From positions 1 to 22,574 of IMG/VR virus record IMGVR_UViG_3300037360_000175: 22,574 bases of DNA. One strand, written 5' to 3'. The DNA is from a virus. How positions within the stretch are numbered: position 1 is the stretch's first letter; every line of letters begins with the position of its first letter. The translations under genes were made by a program, and so were the position numbers. Positions 8,901-15,312 of the stretch are shown piece after piece. The notes beneath the pieces were generated by a model, which made no database searches, had not been told where the DNA came from, and was given only the letters and a program-made list of their open reading frames with translations.

Positions 8901-9009
8901 GCGGATATTTTTGCAATATCCGGGTGGTCAAATCAAGATCATCCATCCCGGAATACGCAGGATATTTCTCTTTAATCTGAGACGCAAATTCATTGATTGT
9001 TAAAGGCAT
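5974..9009 (-). CDS. Large ejection-type protein with ART-like polyvalent domain
   Basis: This 1011-aa protein sits where P22 gp16 does. The N-terminus (FASQIKEKYPAYSGMDDLDL, residues 8-27, with a second KYPQY) matches a motif common in phage internal virion proteins. Residues about 105-225 and 430-480 are Ala/Gly-rich and amphipathic or weakly hydrophobic, compatible with membrane passage. A Pro/Asn/Gly linker (about 495-555) contains the duplicated GAWPKPPY unit. Residues about 673-958 resemble ADP-ribosyltransferase-like domains of polyvalent proteins: FKNFFGDWEKSPETASKVV, then SFWTDSPEVSDGYA, YLNIRNP, YDGFGFEDHE and ENQIKSAIANNGSFNP. The usual YHGT/S motif is replaced by TNGR (701-704), so activity is doubtful. 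A Gly/Ala segment and basic tail end the protein. TAAAGGTTAGCT before the ATG supplies the ribosome binding site. Likely role: injected with DNA, with the C-terminal domain acting on a host target or kept for structure. Confidence 0.8.
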   Translation of the reverse strand: MPLTINEFASQIKEKYPAYSGMDDLDLTTRILQKYPQYNSALVQTPASPQGPQAPMTSAPADVTANVPKGTPDESPAVSRIPQTYAQQFQQSLQNVQEGATLPEHPSLISIGKAIGQVPLRLAGGAMGNLYNLGMVPLQAMAQDAASTIGAIGPGSIGIPSTTTLGSLYNVAANKIPGATAVASTAENVLGNPDVQSALNLLPFVGKVPGMLSATGKAATNLGKTVYTGQLGITKSLAGKIAPEYTQAEANIGNTIKDYKLDSPLGYKASFQNAKDAFKDKWTQADDLIKQYAEKNPGETTTLKSIVEDVKAGIPGEIRAGERTAAKKVIDNIHSDIIDELKAKNIDPDKLSPTDLVDVKRSIGAKYKHYDPSLDPVKEAMYDSFQSGVIKKINGYVPEAGKLNLEARDIKFAQDALENALSKKPSPFNALIRGTEVLGGMGTALAHPASIPAIAGTIAVRELGQAALNQGRAASTLMNLGRGVSKVGDVLTPAEKPMLPPVGQSPVNWNPQGPQPNPNMGGGTGPNPNAGAWPKPPYIPVGAWPKPPYTPGGATQVLKSVNPELIYPNEKLGGNIVREFIDKTGIKAEYTGGAPGIKGKTEPYHSITITEKGKSNGEGLTIEARNLQELKSKYEAKLKEINRPLWKRIFGGKPSGAIGGSEAQMAQQKTPQFKNFFGDWEKSPETASKVVHENGQPKIVTNGRTMPDVPKSGEFPQAERGRILGHSFWTDSPEVSDGYAVYGAPLRDLQYHKPSFQSNVTPAYLNIRNPVTEKTSLSDMFKGDINNLTNALTDKEGLAQRAKDYQKSIDYFYKKQHPTYDQERLDKIPTSQKEEDLRFRGLAIKTLKQQEKDIRDIVYDMKTKSKDDWGTINKVLQSHGFAGGPDFVGSFLPEHLRPLMGLMEKSPGLERYIKKNYDGFGFEDHEVHNTMGVKSHTYIPFSENQIKSAIANNGSFNPGVKSILRSAPAMASITGGTAVAVGKGVQTLGKMVNNNNKRQNDTRPPLDSFWR
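7362..7419 (-). repeat. 33-bp period repeat encoding GAWPKPPY
   Basis: A 25-bp identical string (7362-7386 and 7395-7419) recurs at a 33-bp interval in the Pro-rich linker of the 1011-aa protein, giving GAWPKPPYIPV followed by GAWPKPPYTPG. The near identity suggests a recent in-frame duplication in a flexible linker. Confidence 0.85.
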
Positions 9010-9018
9010 AGCTAACCT

Positions 9019-10470
9019 TTATTTCAAGTTAATTCCAAGTGGATTATTAGGATCTACTGCACCAGGCGCTTTACCAGGCCCTGCAACTGGCGCAGTACCA
9101 CCAGGTCGTTTCTGAGCCTTACCAGGCCCTGTGTAAGAACTTTTAACGGCTTCCGCCATTTTATTCCACTGTTCTGGATTGCGCGATATAAATCCTTTTG
9201 CAGCGGCAGCATACACTCCAAGATTATCGTCCACAACATTATTGTCTATGCTTTTAAAACCCTCAAACATTTTTACCAATTTATCTATAACTGCTGTATC
9301 TTTGTACTGCATCGGCTGACCAGTAACACTTTGAGCCAGTTCCAACCCTTTTTCGTACAAACTGCCGTACATACCTTTTTTAAGCTGTTGCTCGTCTGGA
9401 GACCCTTGCTTCATAACCGACAGAAAGTCTGTTACAGCAGCATCTTTCTGGGTAACGTCAATATCAGGATCTTGCAATAATAACAATGCTCGATCCGATT
9501 TCATATTATTTGTGGCCGCCACGCCCAAAAGAGTTCTTGAAGTAGCGGTAAGTGAATTAATGTGCTGTGCAAGTGTTAAAGCAGTCTTTTCATCGTCTTT
9601 TTCCTGCTGTTTTGGCGCTTTTGCCGCTTTATCCTGTTCGGCCTTTAACCTAAGAGCCTCCTTGGCTCTATCCGCTCGTTCTTTTTCCAACTCGGCTGGC
9701 TTTTGAATCTCTTGCAACTTATATTCATTCTGGTCCACTCCGGACTGCTTTATTCGATCTAAAGTCGCTTGCTGAAAAGAATTTGCCGCAGATACAACTC
9801 CCGTCTGCAAGGCTTGTAATTTTTGCGGATCTACAGGTCCTTGTTCATATCCAGTCGGTTGTCCATTCGCATCCATTATAGGTTGTCCATTCGCATCCAT
9901 TATAGGTTTCCGACCCAATATTGTATTCCAAGTGGCTATATCGCCCGGCGAATGAAAATTACCTTGATGCAATTTCGAAAAAGTATCTATGACCGCGGCT
10001 GCCGTCTCAGGCGTAGCCTTGACCAATAAATTAGCAAAAGTGCTGTTATCATCCAATTGCTGTTGCGTTCGCTCTTTGAAATTCAACTGATCTTGCTTAA
10101 CCTTCGCAGTATTCATCATCGCAGTGGCCCGGTTCTCAGCCGCCTGACCCATATTTTCCCGGTAAGCCCGCATAGCCGCCGCGTTCTCAATAGTCCCCAT
10201 GGTCTCAGGATTAACACCTGCGAGGGACGTACGGCCCGCAGGAGTTAAATTACCCTGCTCATCCATGGCGCCCTGCTGGCCCAAGATCCCCTTGGTCATC
10301 AACGCCTGACGGCGTTGGTCCATCATATTGGCCAAATTTAAGGTCGTGCCCATCTGTTGTTCATATGTTGGCGCAGCCGTGGCCTTGGCCTGACCAGCCA
10401 TCTGGCCAATCGTTATTCCACCATTACTAGCCAAGTCCGACATCTGAGGAAAACCAATTACTTCTGCCAT
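9019..10470 (-). CDS. Probable ejection protein (gp20 position), coiled-coil
   Basis: This is a 483-aa soluble-looking protein with no recognised enzymatic motif. It is Ala/Gln/Met-rich and mostly helical by eye, with long charged helices at about residues 100-145 and 245-300 (LEKERADRAKEALRLKAEQD), probably coiled coil. A perfect duplicated PIMDANGQ lies near residues 189-204. The C-terminal 35 residues are Gly/Pro-rich and ordered structure is unlikely there. Its location between the 467-aa and 1011-aa genes matches the gp7-gp20-gp16 ejection set of P22, though no residue-level similarity to gp20 can be claimed. AAAGGAT precedes the ATG, 10 bp after the upstream stop. It would be packed in the capsid and expelled during infection. 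Confidence 0.72.
   Translation of the reverse strand: MAEVIGFPQMSDLASNGGITIGQMAGQAKATAAPTYEQQMGTTLNLANMMDQRRQALMTKGILGQQGAMDEQGNLTPAGRTSLAGVNPETMGTIENAAAMRAYRENMGQAAENRATAMMNTAKVKQDQLNFKERTQQQLDDNSTFANLLVKATPETAAAVIDTFSKLHQGNFHSPGDIATWNTILGRKPIMDANGQPIMDANGQPTGYEQGPVDPQKLQALQTGVVSAANSFQQATLDRIKQSGVDQNEYKLQEIQKPAELEKERADRAKEALRLKAEQDKAAKAPKQQEKDDEKTALTLAQHINSLTATSRTLLGVAATNNMKSDRALLLLQDPDIDVTQKDAAVTDFLSVMKQGSPDEQQLKKGMYGSLYEKGLELAQSVTGQPMQYKDTAVIDKLVKMFEGFKSIDNNVVDDNLGVYAAAAKGFISRNPEQWNKMAEAVKSSYTGPGKAQKRPGGTAPVAGPGKAPGAVDPNNPLGINLK
9857..9904 (-). repeat. Perfect 24-bp tandem duplication
   Basis: Two identical 24-bp units (9857-9880 and 9881-9904), with four more matching bases after them, encode PIMDANGQ twice in the 483-aa protein. 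No mismatch is present, so the event is recent or the copies are being homogenised. Confidence 0.92.
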
Positions 10471-10480
10471 AATTTATCCT

Positions 10481-11884
10481 TTAATAGTATCCTGGATATT
10501 GCGTTTGACGTTGCGGAGTTTGTTGATACAGTCCTGGATTCAATTGAGTATTAAATGGTATTGGCTGTTGAGTAGGGCCACCTTGATACCCAAAGTTATT
10601 AGCCCATGCTGACCCATAAGGATTCAAGGTCTGATAATTGCTGTAATTAGCCCCCGCCGCCGGATTTAAATTTTCTAAAGTTGCGGGGGGCTGTATAAGA
10701 TTTCCATTGATATCATACCCCGTAGGTTGATTACTCGATATAAAAGATGGATTATACGAAGTATTTATTGGACCTTGTTCAATCCCCGAAGGAGAAGAAG
10801 AGTAATACGGAGGATAATTATTTGTCGGGCCATTTAATTGGCCTTCTGTATTCTGAGGAAGATAGGGTCCATATAATTGATTTACAGTAGTGGGCTCTGA
10901 TGGTCCTTGGTTCCCCATCCCCGACTGATAGTTGTAGTTGGAATTTATATTAGGAACTGCAGTTTTATTAGGATTAGCCAAATCATATATCTGACCAAGA
11001 CTTGTTAATCCACTCTGAACATTAGCACCTATCTGGTTAATGCCCTGAGCCTGGGCCTGACCCGTGCCTATATAGGAATTCGCAAGTCCCGCCCCTAGAC
11101 TTGTATTGATGTTGCTAATTGCATTGGCAGCAGGCTGAGCATAACTTGCTATCTGCTCCTGCATTCCATAGGCCTGTTTTTGCTGGTTGAGTTGGTCCTC
11201 AAAAGTCTGTTGCGCATTCTCCATGCCAATCTTCTGCTGGCCGGCATATTGGTTATACGCCTGGTTCTGAACTTCCTGACCCATGCCCTGTTGCTTCATG
11301 TAATTGCTGAACATGTTCTGATAGTCCTGGGCCGCGAGCCCAGTTCCATACTGTTGCATCGCCTTTAGTGTTGCACCAGAAAGTGCCCCGCCCCCGGCCG
11401 CGGCCGAGTTCTGAATACTATTCAGGCCTTGCTGAAGTTGAAATTGATATCCGGGAGACTGTTGCATATTAAAGTTCTGCAACTGATACTGAGACGGCAA
11501 CCCGCCATTGGCGCCTTGATTGAAGCCCGTACCCAAATTCGAGCCGGGTATGTTCAAGCCATTTTGTGATCCTTGTGCACTATAGGCATAAGGATTAGTG
11601 TTATATTTTCCCGAGGCTACGTTGCTCGCCAGCGTGTTCATGCCCTGGGAGCCTATCCCGTAAATCTGCTGTTGCGGAGCAAGAGCCTGCGTGGCCTGGG
11701 TCTGTAGAGCATTTCGGGCATTGCTCTGGGCTTCCTGCATATCTTGCGAGGCCGCATTACCTGTTAGACCACCAACAATGGCCCCACCCACGGCCCCGAT
11801 CGCAGTCCCCCATCCTGGGAGGATAGATGTTCCTAAGGCAGCTCCACTCGCCCCCCCGCTTAACGCTCCACTTCCTGATGCCAT
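10481..11884 (-). CDS. Glycine-zipper ejection protein (gp7 position)
   Basis: This 467-aa protein starts with a Gly/Ala-rich, weakly hydrophobic stretch (residues about 5-42; SILPGWGTAIGAVGGAIVGG) of glycine-zipper type. Such segments are common in phage pilot or ejection proteins that insert into membranes on delivery. A Gln-rich helical region (about 45-75, and 150-260 with repeated QNQAYNQYAGQQK-like composition) follows. The C-terminal 170 residues are rich in Asn, Tyr, Pro, Gln and Gly and look disordered. There is no signal peptide with a cleavage site, fitting a capsid-packaged protein. It is first of the ejection trio, 14 bp after the gp10-like gene, with AAAGGAA before the ATG. Assignment to the gp7 role rests on position and composition. 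Confidence 0.75.
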   Translation of the reverse strand: MASGSGALSGGASGAALGTSILPGWGTAIGAVGGAIVGGLTGNAASQDMQEAQSNARNALQTQATQALAPQQQIYGIGSQGMNTLASNVASGKYNTNPYAYSAQGSQNGLNIPGSNLGTGFNQGANGGLPSQYQLQNFNMQQSPGYQFQLQQGLNSIQNSAAAGGGALSGATLKAMQQYGTGLAAQDYQNMFSNYMKQQGMGQEVQNQAYNQYAGQQKIGMENAQQTFEDQLNQQKQAYGMQEQIASYAQPAANAISNINTSLGAGLANSYIGTGQAQAQGINQIGANVQSGLTSLGQIYDLANPNKTAVPNINSNYNYQSGMGNQGPSEPTTVNQLYGPYLPQNTEGQLNGPTNNYPPYYSSSPSGIEQGPINTSYNPSFISSNQPTGYDINGNLIQPPATLENLNPAAGANYSNYQTLNPYGSAWANNFGYQGGPTQQPIPFNTQLNPGLYQQTPQRQTQYPGYY

Positions 11885-11898
11885 AATATATTCCTTTG

Positions 11899-13533
11899 TT
11901 ATTTTTCAGCCGTGATATCGGCTACCGCCGATATAAGTACCACTTTATTAGGGTCTGAAACAGTTATTCGAAAGACCCGGTCCCGGGAATTACCCAACCG
12001 AGTGAATTTTAAACGTTCCCTATAAGCTCCTGCTTTGCCTAATTTTTTCCATATCTCATTCTTAAAAGTAAACCCACCATCATCACTGTAAGATAGCATG
12101 GCCTGCGGATCATAGGACTGGTCAGTGGGGGACACAGGATTGGGATTGCCGACACCTCGCTCGAAGTCCACTTCCACCATATTAAAGAAAAGCCTTTTCC
12201 TGTCCTGATGGACGTGCGACCCCGTCCGGACTCTTCTTACTATTTCTCCATTGTCCAAGTAATAACTATCATCGAGAATATATACGTTACCGTTTCTATA
12301 GTCCCCACAGTAAACTTTATCAAGAAAGAAAACATAAGAATTCGCATAGTGCCTGTCCATGACCCCGGTGTTCTGGTTCCATGCACCTCGCTCGTGCCAC
12401 ATCCCTATTTGGTTCGATACGGCTAAGTTTGCATCGTATACCAATGTTCTATTTCCGTTGATAAATGATAAAATATAAAACTGATGCCCTGATTGCGTAT
12501 AGGTGTAACCTATAGCGTCTTTTATGTCCGGCAAACCCTCGGTAATGAAATCTATAGAAGTTGTGGAACATTTTATCGGTGAATAATTTTGAGTCAACCA
12601 TACTTGCCCGTGGCCCTGGGTCGAGCTCCCCAGCCAAAAAAGATATTGACCATTTGATACTACACTGTTGGGAGCAATGGTCCCATTCGAGGTCACCCCT
12701 CCGTGTATCAAGGAGAAGGCCCCGGCCGTGGGTATTGCTGAACTGCTGTAACTGATAGAGCTGCTCCCTGAGTCTTTCCATACTTCGATGGACTGAGTCC
12801 CTATGATCCATAAATCACCGTTCAGCGAAGCTAAAGCGGAGATGTTGTCGGGGAGCGTTTCAGCGGAAGAATAGTTCAGAGGGTCCCAATGAAAACCATC
12901 ATACAGGTTGCTCCAGTAAAATCTCTGGCTATTGAGCTCGTTAACTATAAACTTTCCCCCAAGAAAGCAGACATGTGTGCATTGGGGAAAGTACCCATAC
13001 TGGGGCTCCGTGTATCCGGTCATTATCGTGGGAAAATATCCACCCGTGATCTTGGCCAGTGTATTAGTTGTCAGATTGAACATGTATCCGTTAAAGCCAT
13101 CGACAAACATCATCCCAAGGCCCTGGTACTCCCCCGTGGGGTTGCCATTGGCATCTAAAATGGGCTGGTCGACGCCTATCCCATTGTCCGCAAAATTGAC
13201 CCGGGTATTTCCGCTGTCTTCGATTGTTCCCCACTCCGTTACTTTCCCGTACTGGCTCACCTCGTAGAGTTTGTTCCCCGCCACGTAGAACATGCGGTTG
13301 TTGCTCGTGACAAAGGAACCCCGAACCGCCTTATTATTAGGCAAAGTGCAAAAAAGACGAAGACCGGGCGTGGAGTACAGGACCAATTCCGCCTTCTGCC
13401 GATCAGGGAACTGGTGGCTAGGCCAGTCCACAACTGTCCTGGCCAGTTCCGGATAGAAGTTTATGCACTCTTGGGCATTCACCGCACGAGAGCGACTTTC
13501 GTACATAGGTCCACAAAATCCAAGATCAGGCAT
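11899..13533 (-). CDS. P22 gp10-like packaged-DNA stabilisation / tail hub protein
   Basis: Read from the ATG at 13533 this protein has 544 aa. An in-frame GTG two codons earlier is possible, but the ATG overlaps the upstream TAA as TAATG and has AGGG 7 bases before it, whereas the GTG has no room for a ribosome binding site. The sequence resembles phage stabilisation proteins of the P22 gp10 type: an N-terminal ARTVVDWPSH... STPGLRLF region followed by repeated beta-strand blades (RGSFVTSNNRMFYVAGNKLYEV, YLFWLGSS, FYILSFINGNRTLVYD) of a beta-propeller-like hub. In P22, gp10 binds below gp4, closes the filled head and holds the tailspikes. The order gp4-like then gp10-like is conserved here. 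No tail-needle (gp26) homologue follows; that slot goes straight to ejection proteins. Confidence 0.85.
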   Translation of the reverse strand: MPDLGFCGPMYESRSRAVNAQECINFYPELARTVVDWPSHQFPDRQKAELVLYSTPGLRLFCTLPNNKAVRGSFVTSNNRMFYVAGNKLYEVSQYGKVTEWGTIEDSGNTRVNFADNGIGVDQPILDANGNPTGEYQGLGMMFVDGFNGYMFNLTTNTLAKITGGYFPTIMTGYTEPQYGYFPQCTHVCFLGGKFIVNELNSQRFYWSNLYDGFHWDPLNYSSAETLPDNISALASLNGDLWIIGTQSIEVWKDSGSSSISYSSSAIPTAGAFSLIHGGVTSNGTIAPNSVVSNGQYLFWLGSSTQGHGQVWLTQNYSPIKCSTTSIDFITEGLPDIKDAIGYTYTQSGHQFYILSFINGNRTLVYDANLAVSNQIGMWHERGAWNQNTGVMDRHYANSYVFFLDKVYCGDYRNGNVYILDDSYYLDNGEIVRRVRTGSHVHQDRKRLFFNMVEVDFERGVGNPNPVSPTDQSYDPQAMLSYSDDGGFTFKNEIWKKLGKAGAYRERLKFTRLGNSRDRVFRITVSDPNKVVLISAVADITAEK

Positions 13534-14615
13534 TACCACACCCTATCGCTAAAAATGTTATACCAGGGATTTCCGCGTGTAAGTAAGGCTGAATCGGTGG
13601 CCATGATATCCGGCTGATAATTCGAATCCCTTAAAGCACTTAGGGCCTTTGTGGCCATGGCCTCAAGGTTTGGAACATCTTTACCGAATTCAGGGGCCAT
13701 CTTTACTGCCAGAGAAAGACTCAGTGCATCTTTATATCCAGGAGGCAAACAGACCACGTCCTGGAGGGACGTGAATTTCGTGAATTGATGCCACTGAGAT
13801 ATATTGATTTTATACGCTTTTGTCGGATTCGGCCATATATTCAGAGTTCCATTAGGCCATGAGTGCTCATAGTAAAAGAAGCGAGGATAGGAACTCGTTA
13901 CAGCTTTCTGAAAAATCTGATTCCACCGGTCAGATGTGACCGATTGTAAATCCCAATCGTTATTGTAGCCCGGTGTAGTATCCCTAATAAAGCAAGAAGT
14001 TATCTTAATCGGAGTCATGGTCACAAAATCACAGACCAAGGGATCAGGGCCTATAATGTATGTTTGCTTATTGGCTACTGTAGGGAATAATTGGTTTTCT
14101 ATATAATAACAAAAAGTTTTGTTAACCGTCCACTCTTCAAGCATCCAGTTCAATACCTGTAGAAAGTCTGTCGACTGCTGGGCTTCAGGAGTCTCAGTCG
14201 CGCCGATTACTTGAATCAAACGCATTGCCCTTTTTATGATGTCAATAACATGGGTTTTCGGCAGAATTGTTCCATCATTACATGTCTCGGGAATAACAAC
14301 TTCGAAATTTGCGGTTCCTATGAGCCCAGTCGTGGCCTCGATCGCGGTAACTATGTAGTTCCCCTGGACATCGGCCTGGGCCGTGAGCAAACCGGTTGTG
14401 CTTATAGTACCCCCGCCATTTATGGACCAAGTATAACTATAAATAGTTTGATTGGCCATGGGATTTCCCTGCTGGTCGAGCATAGTGGCAATGAATTGCT
14501 GAGTCGTATTATTAGCAACCTCAGCATTCTGAGGCGTGACTAAAACAGACGTGGCTACAGGAAGAACATCCTTGTAGTAACTTTGGCCATATGTAGTGTT
14601 TCTGCCGTAAGGCAT
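13533..14615 (-). CDS. P22 gp4-like head-completion protein with N-terminal Ig-like domain
   Basis: This 360-aa protein is much longer than P22 gp4 (166 aa). Residues about 120-360 carry the gp4-like part: KTHVIDIIKRAMRLIQVIGA followed by a LQVLNWMLEEW helix, then beta-rich segments, PRFFYYEHSWPNGTLNIWPNP and a C-terminal helical region (LPPGYKDALSLSLAVKMAP). P22 gp4 attaches under the portal to close the packaged head. Residues about 20-108 look like a bacterial Ig-like (Big_2) domain: VLVTPQNAEV, QQFIATMLDQQGNP, YTWSINGGGTISTTGLLTA and a G-Y-VTA strand. This extra domain would be displayed at the neck. GGAGGA lies about 10 bases before the ATG. The 82-bp AT-rich gap upstream (14616-14697) separates it from the glycosyltransferase gene; no convincing promoter is visible there. 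Confidence 0.8.
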   Translation of the reverse strand: MPYGRNTTYGQSYYKDVLPVATSVLVTPQNAEVANNTTQQFIATMLDQQGNPMANQTIYSYTWSINGGGTISTTGLLTAQADVQGNYIVTAIEATTGLIGTANFEVVIPETCNDGTILPKTHVIDIIKRAMRLIQVIGATETPEAQQSTDFLQVLNWMLEEWTVNKTFCYYIENQLFPTVANKQTYIIGPDPLVCDFVTMTPIKITSCFIRDTTPGYNNDWDLQSVTSDRWNQIFQKAVTSSYPRFFYYEHSWPNGTLNIWPNPTKAYKINISQWHQFTKFTSLQDVVCLPPGYKDALSLSLAVKMAPEFGKDVPNLEAMATKALSALRDSNYQPDIMATDSALLTRGNPWYNIFSDRVW

Positions 14616-14697
14616 AATAACTAGTCCTCCATTAAATTATCTTTTAATATCTTCACATATTAATGTATTATAAGGTAAGCTATGATTAAAGCTCACC

Positions 14698-15303
14698 CTA
14701 AACGTGTTCAGCTCGATTGCACAAATCAATATAGACTTTGTACCCGGCCTTTCGAACATCTTGGCAGAATGAAACATCTTCCGTGCATATATCCGCCTGA
14801 TCTCCGACACGGAGGATGTTATTTCTCCACCACGGATACTCCATTGATTCGAAAACTTTAGCTTTGATGAGCATACATCCTGCTCCACACCACAAACATT
14901 CTCGAAGCCCTTTGTCTATTGTCTTGAACCAGTCCTCCCGGCAATAACGGGCCGTTGTCGGGGCCCCCACTATATAATTATCTTGCTCACGAGTCGGATA
15001 AGCGGCCCCTATAACGTCCTTATCTGCTTCAATCAATCTTTTGATTATTTCTGGAGAAAATGCATTATCGTCATCCATACTGAGATAATAATCATAAGGA
15101 AGTTTTTGTTGAATCGGAGCAATGGAATTTTTCGGTTCGGCCATGGAAGCTATGTTGCGGCCACGTACGCAGTGAGTACCTGTAACAATAAAAACTTGGA
15201 AATCTATCTTGCTTTTATCATATGCTTTTAGCGCGTCGATAGTTTCATCAGTTTTTTTTGGCCTTGGGTTTCTAACCGAAGGAATCCCAACTCTGACAAT
15301 CAT
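14698..15303 (-). CDS. GT-A-type glycosyltransferase
   Basis: This 201-aa protein resembles short family-2-like glycosyltransferases. It starts with a beta strand (MIVRVGIPSV) and has a RGRNIA segment near residue 48. The metal-binding motif is YYLSMDDDNAF (residues 72-82, DDD at 77-79). A WCGAGCMLI strand (138-146) follows, then the acceptor-side motif TEDVSFCQDVRKAGYKVYID (174-193), ending with a His two residues from the C-terminus (H200) that could be the last metal ligand. The family role is transfer of a sugar from a nucleotide-sugar donor; substrate is unknown. It is cytoplasmic, with no signal or membrane segment. TAAGGAG lies before the ATG, 9 bp after the 491-aa fibre gene, so it probably modifies that fibre, the coat, or host glycans. 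An A8 run occurs at 15252-15259 near the start. Confidence 0.78.
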   Translation of the reverse strand: MIVRVGIPSVRNPRPKKTDETIDALKAYDKSKIDFQVFIVTGTHCVRGRNIASMAEPKNSIAPIQQKLPYDYYLSMDDDNAFSPEIIKRLIEADKDVIGAAYPTREQDNYIVGAPTTARYCREDWFKTIDKGLRECLWCGAGCMLIKAKVFESMEYPWWRNNILRVGDQADICTEDVSFCQDVRKAGYKVYIDLCNRAEHV

Positions 15304-15312
15304 CTACGCTCC

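Noticed and set aside
12449-12811. 120-aa minus-strand frame within the gp10-like gene
   Set aside because: It is a shifted frame of a well-supported protein and has no recognisable features.
13534-13539. GTG start two codons earlier for the gp10-like gene
   Set aside because: It would have a purine run directly touching the start codon with no spacing, whereas the ATG at 13533 has AGGG at 7 bases and a TAATG overlap with the upstream stop.
14667-14695. Sigma-70-type promoter before the gp4-like gene
   Set aside because: A TATAAT is present on the minus strand at 14672-14667, but the -35 position at 17-bp spacing reads TGAGCT; the gap is AT-rich, so the -10 match is likely chance.
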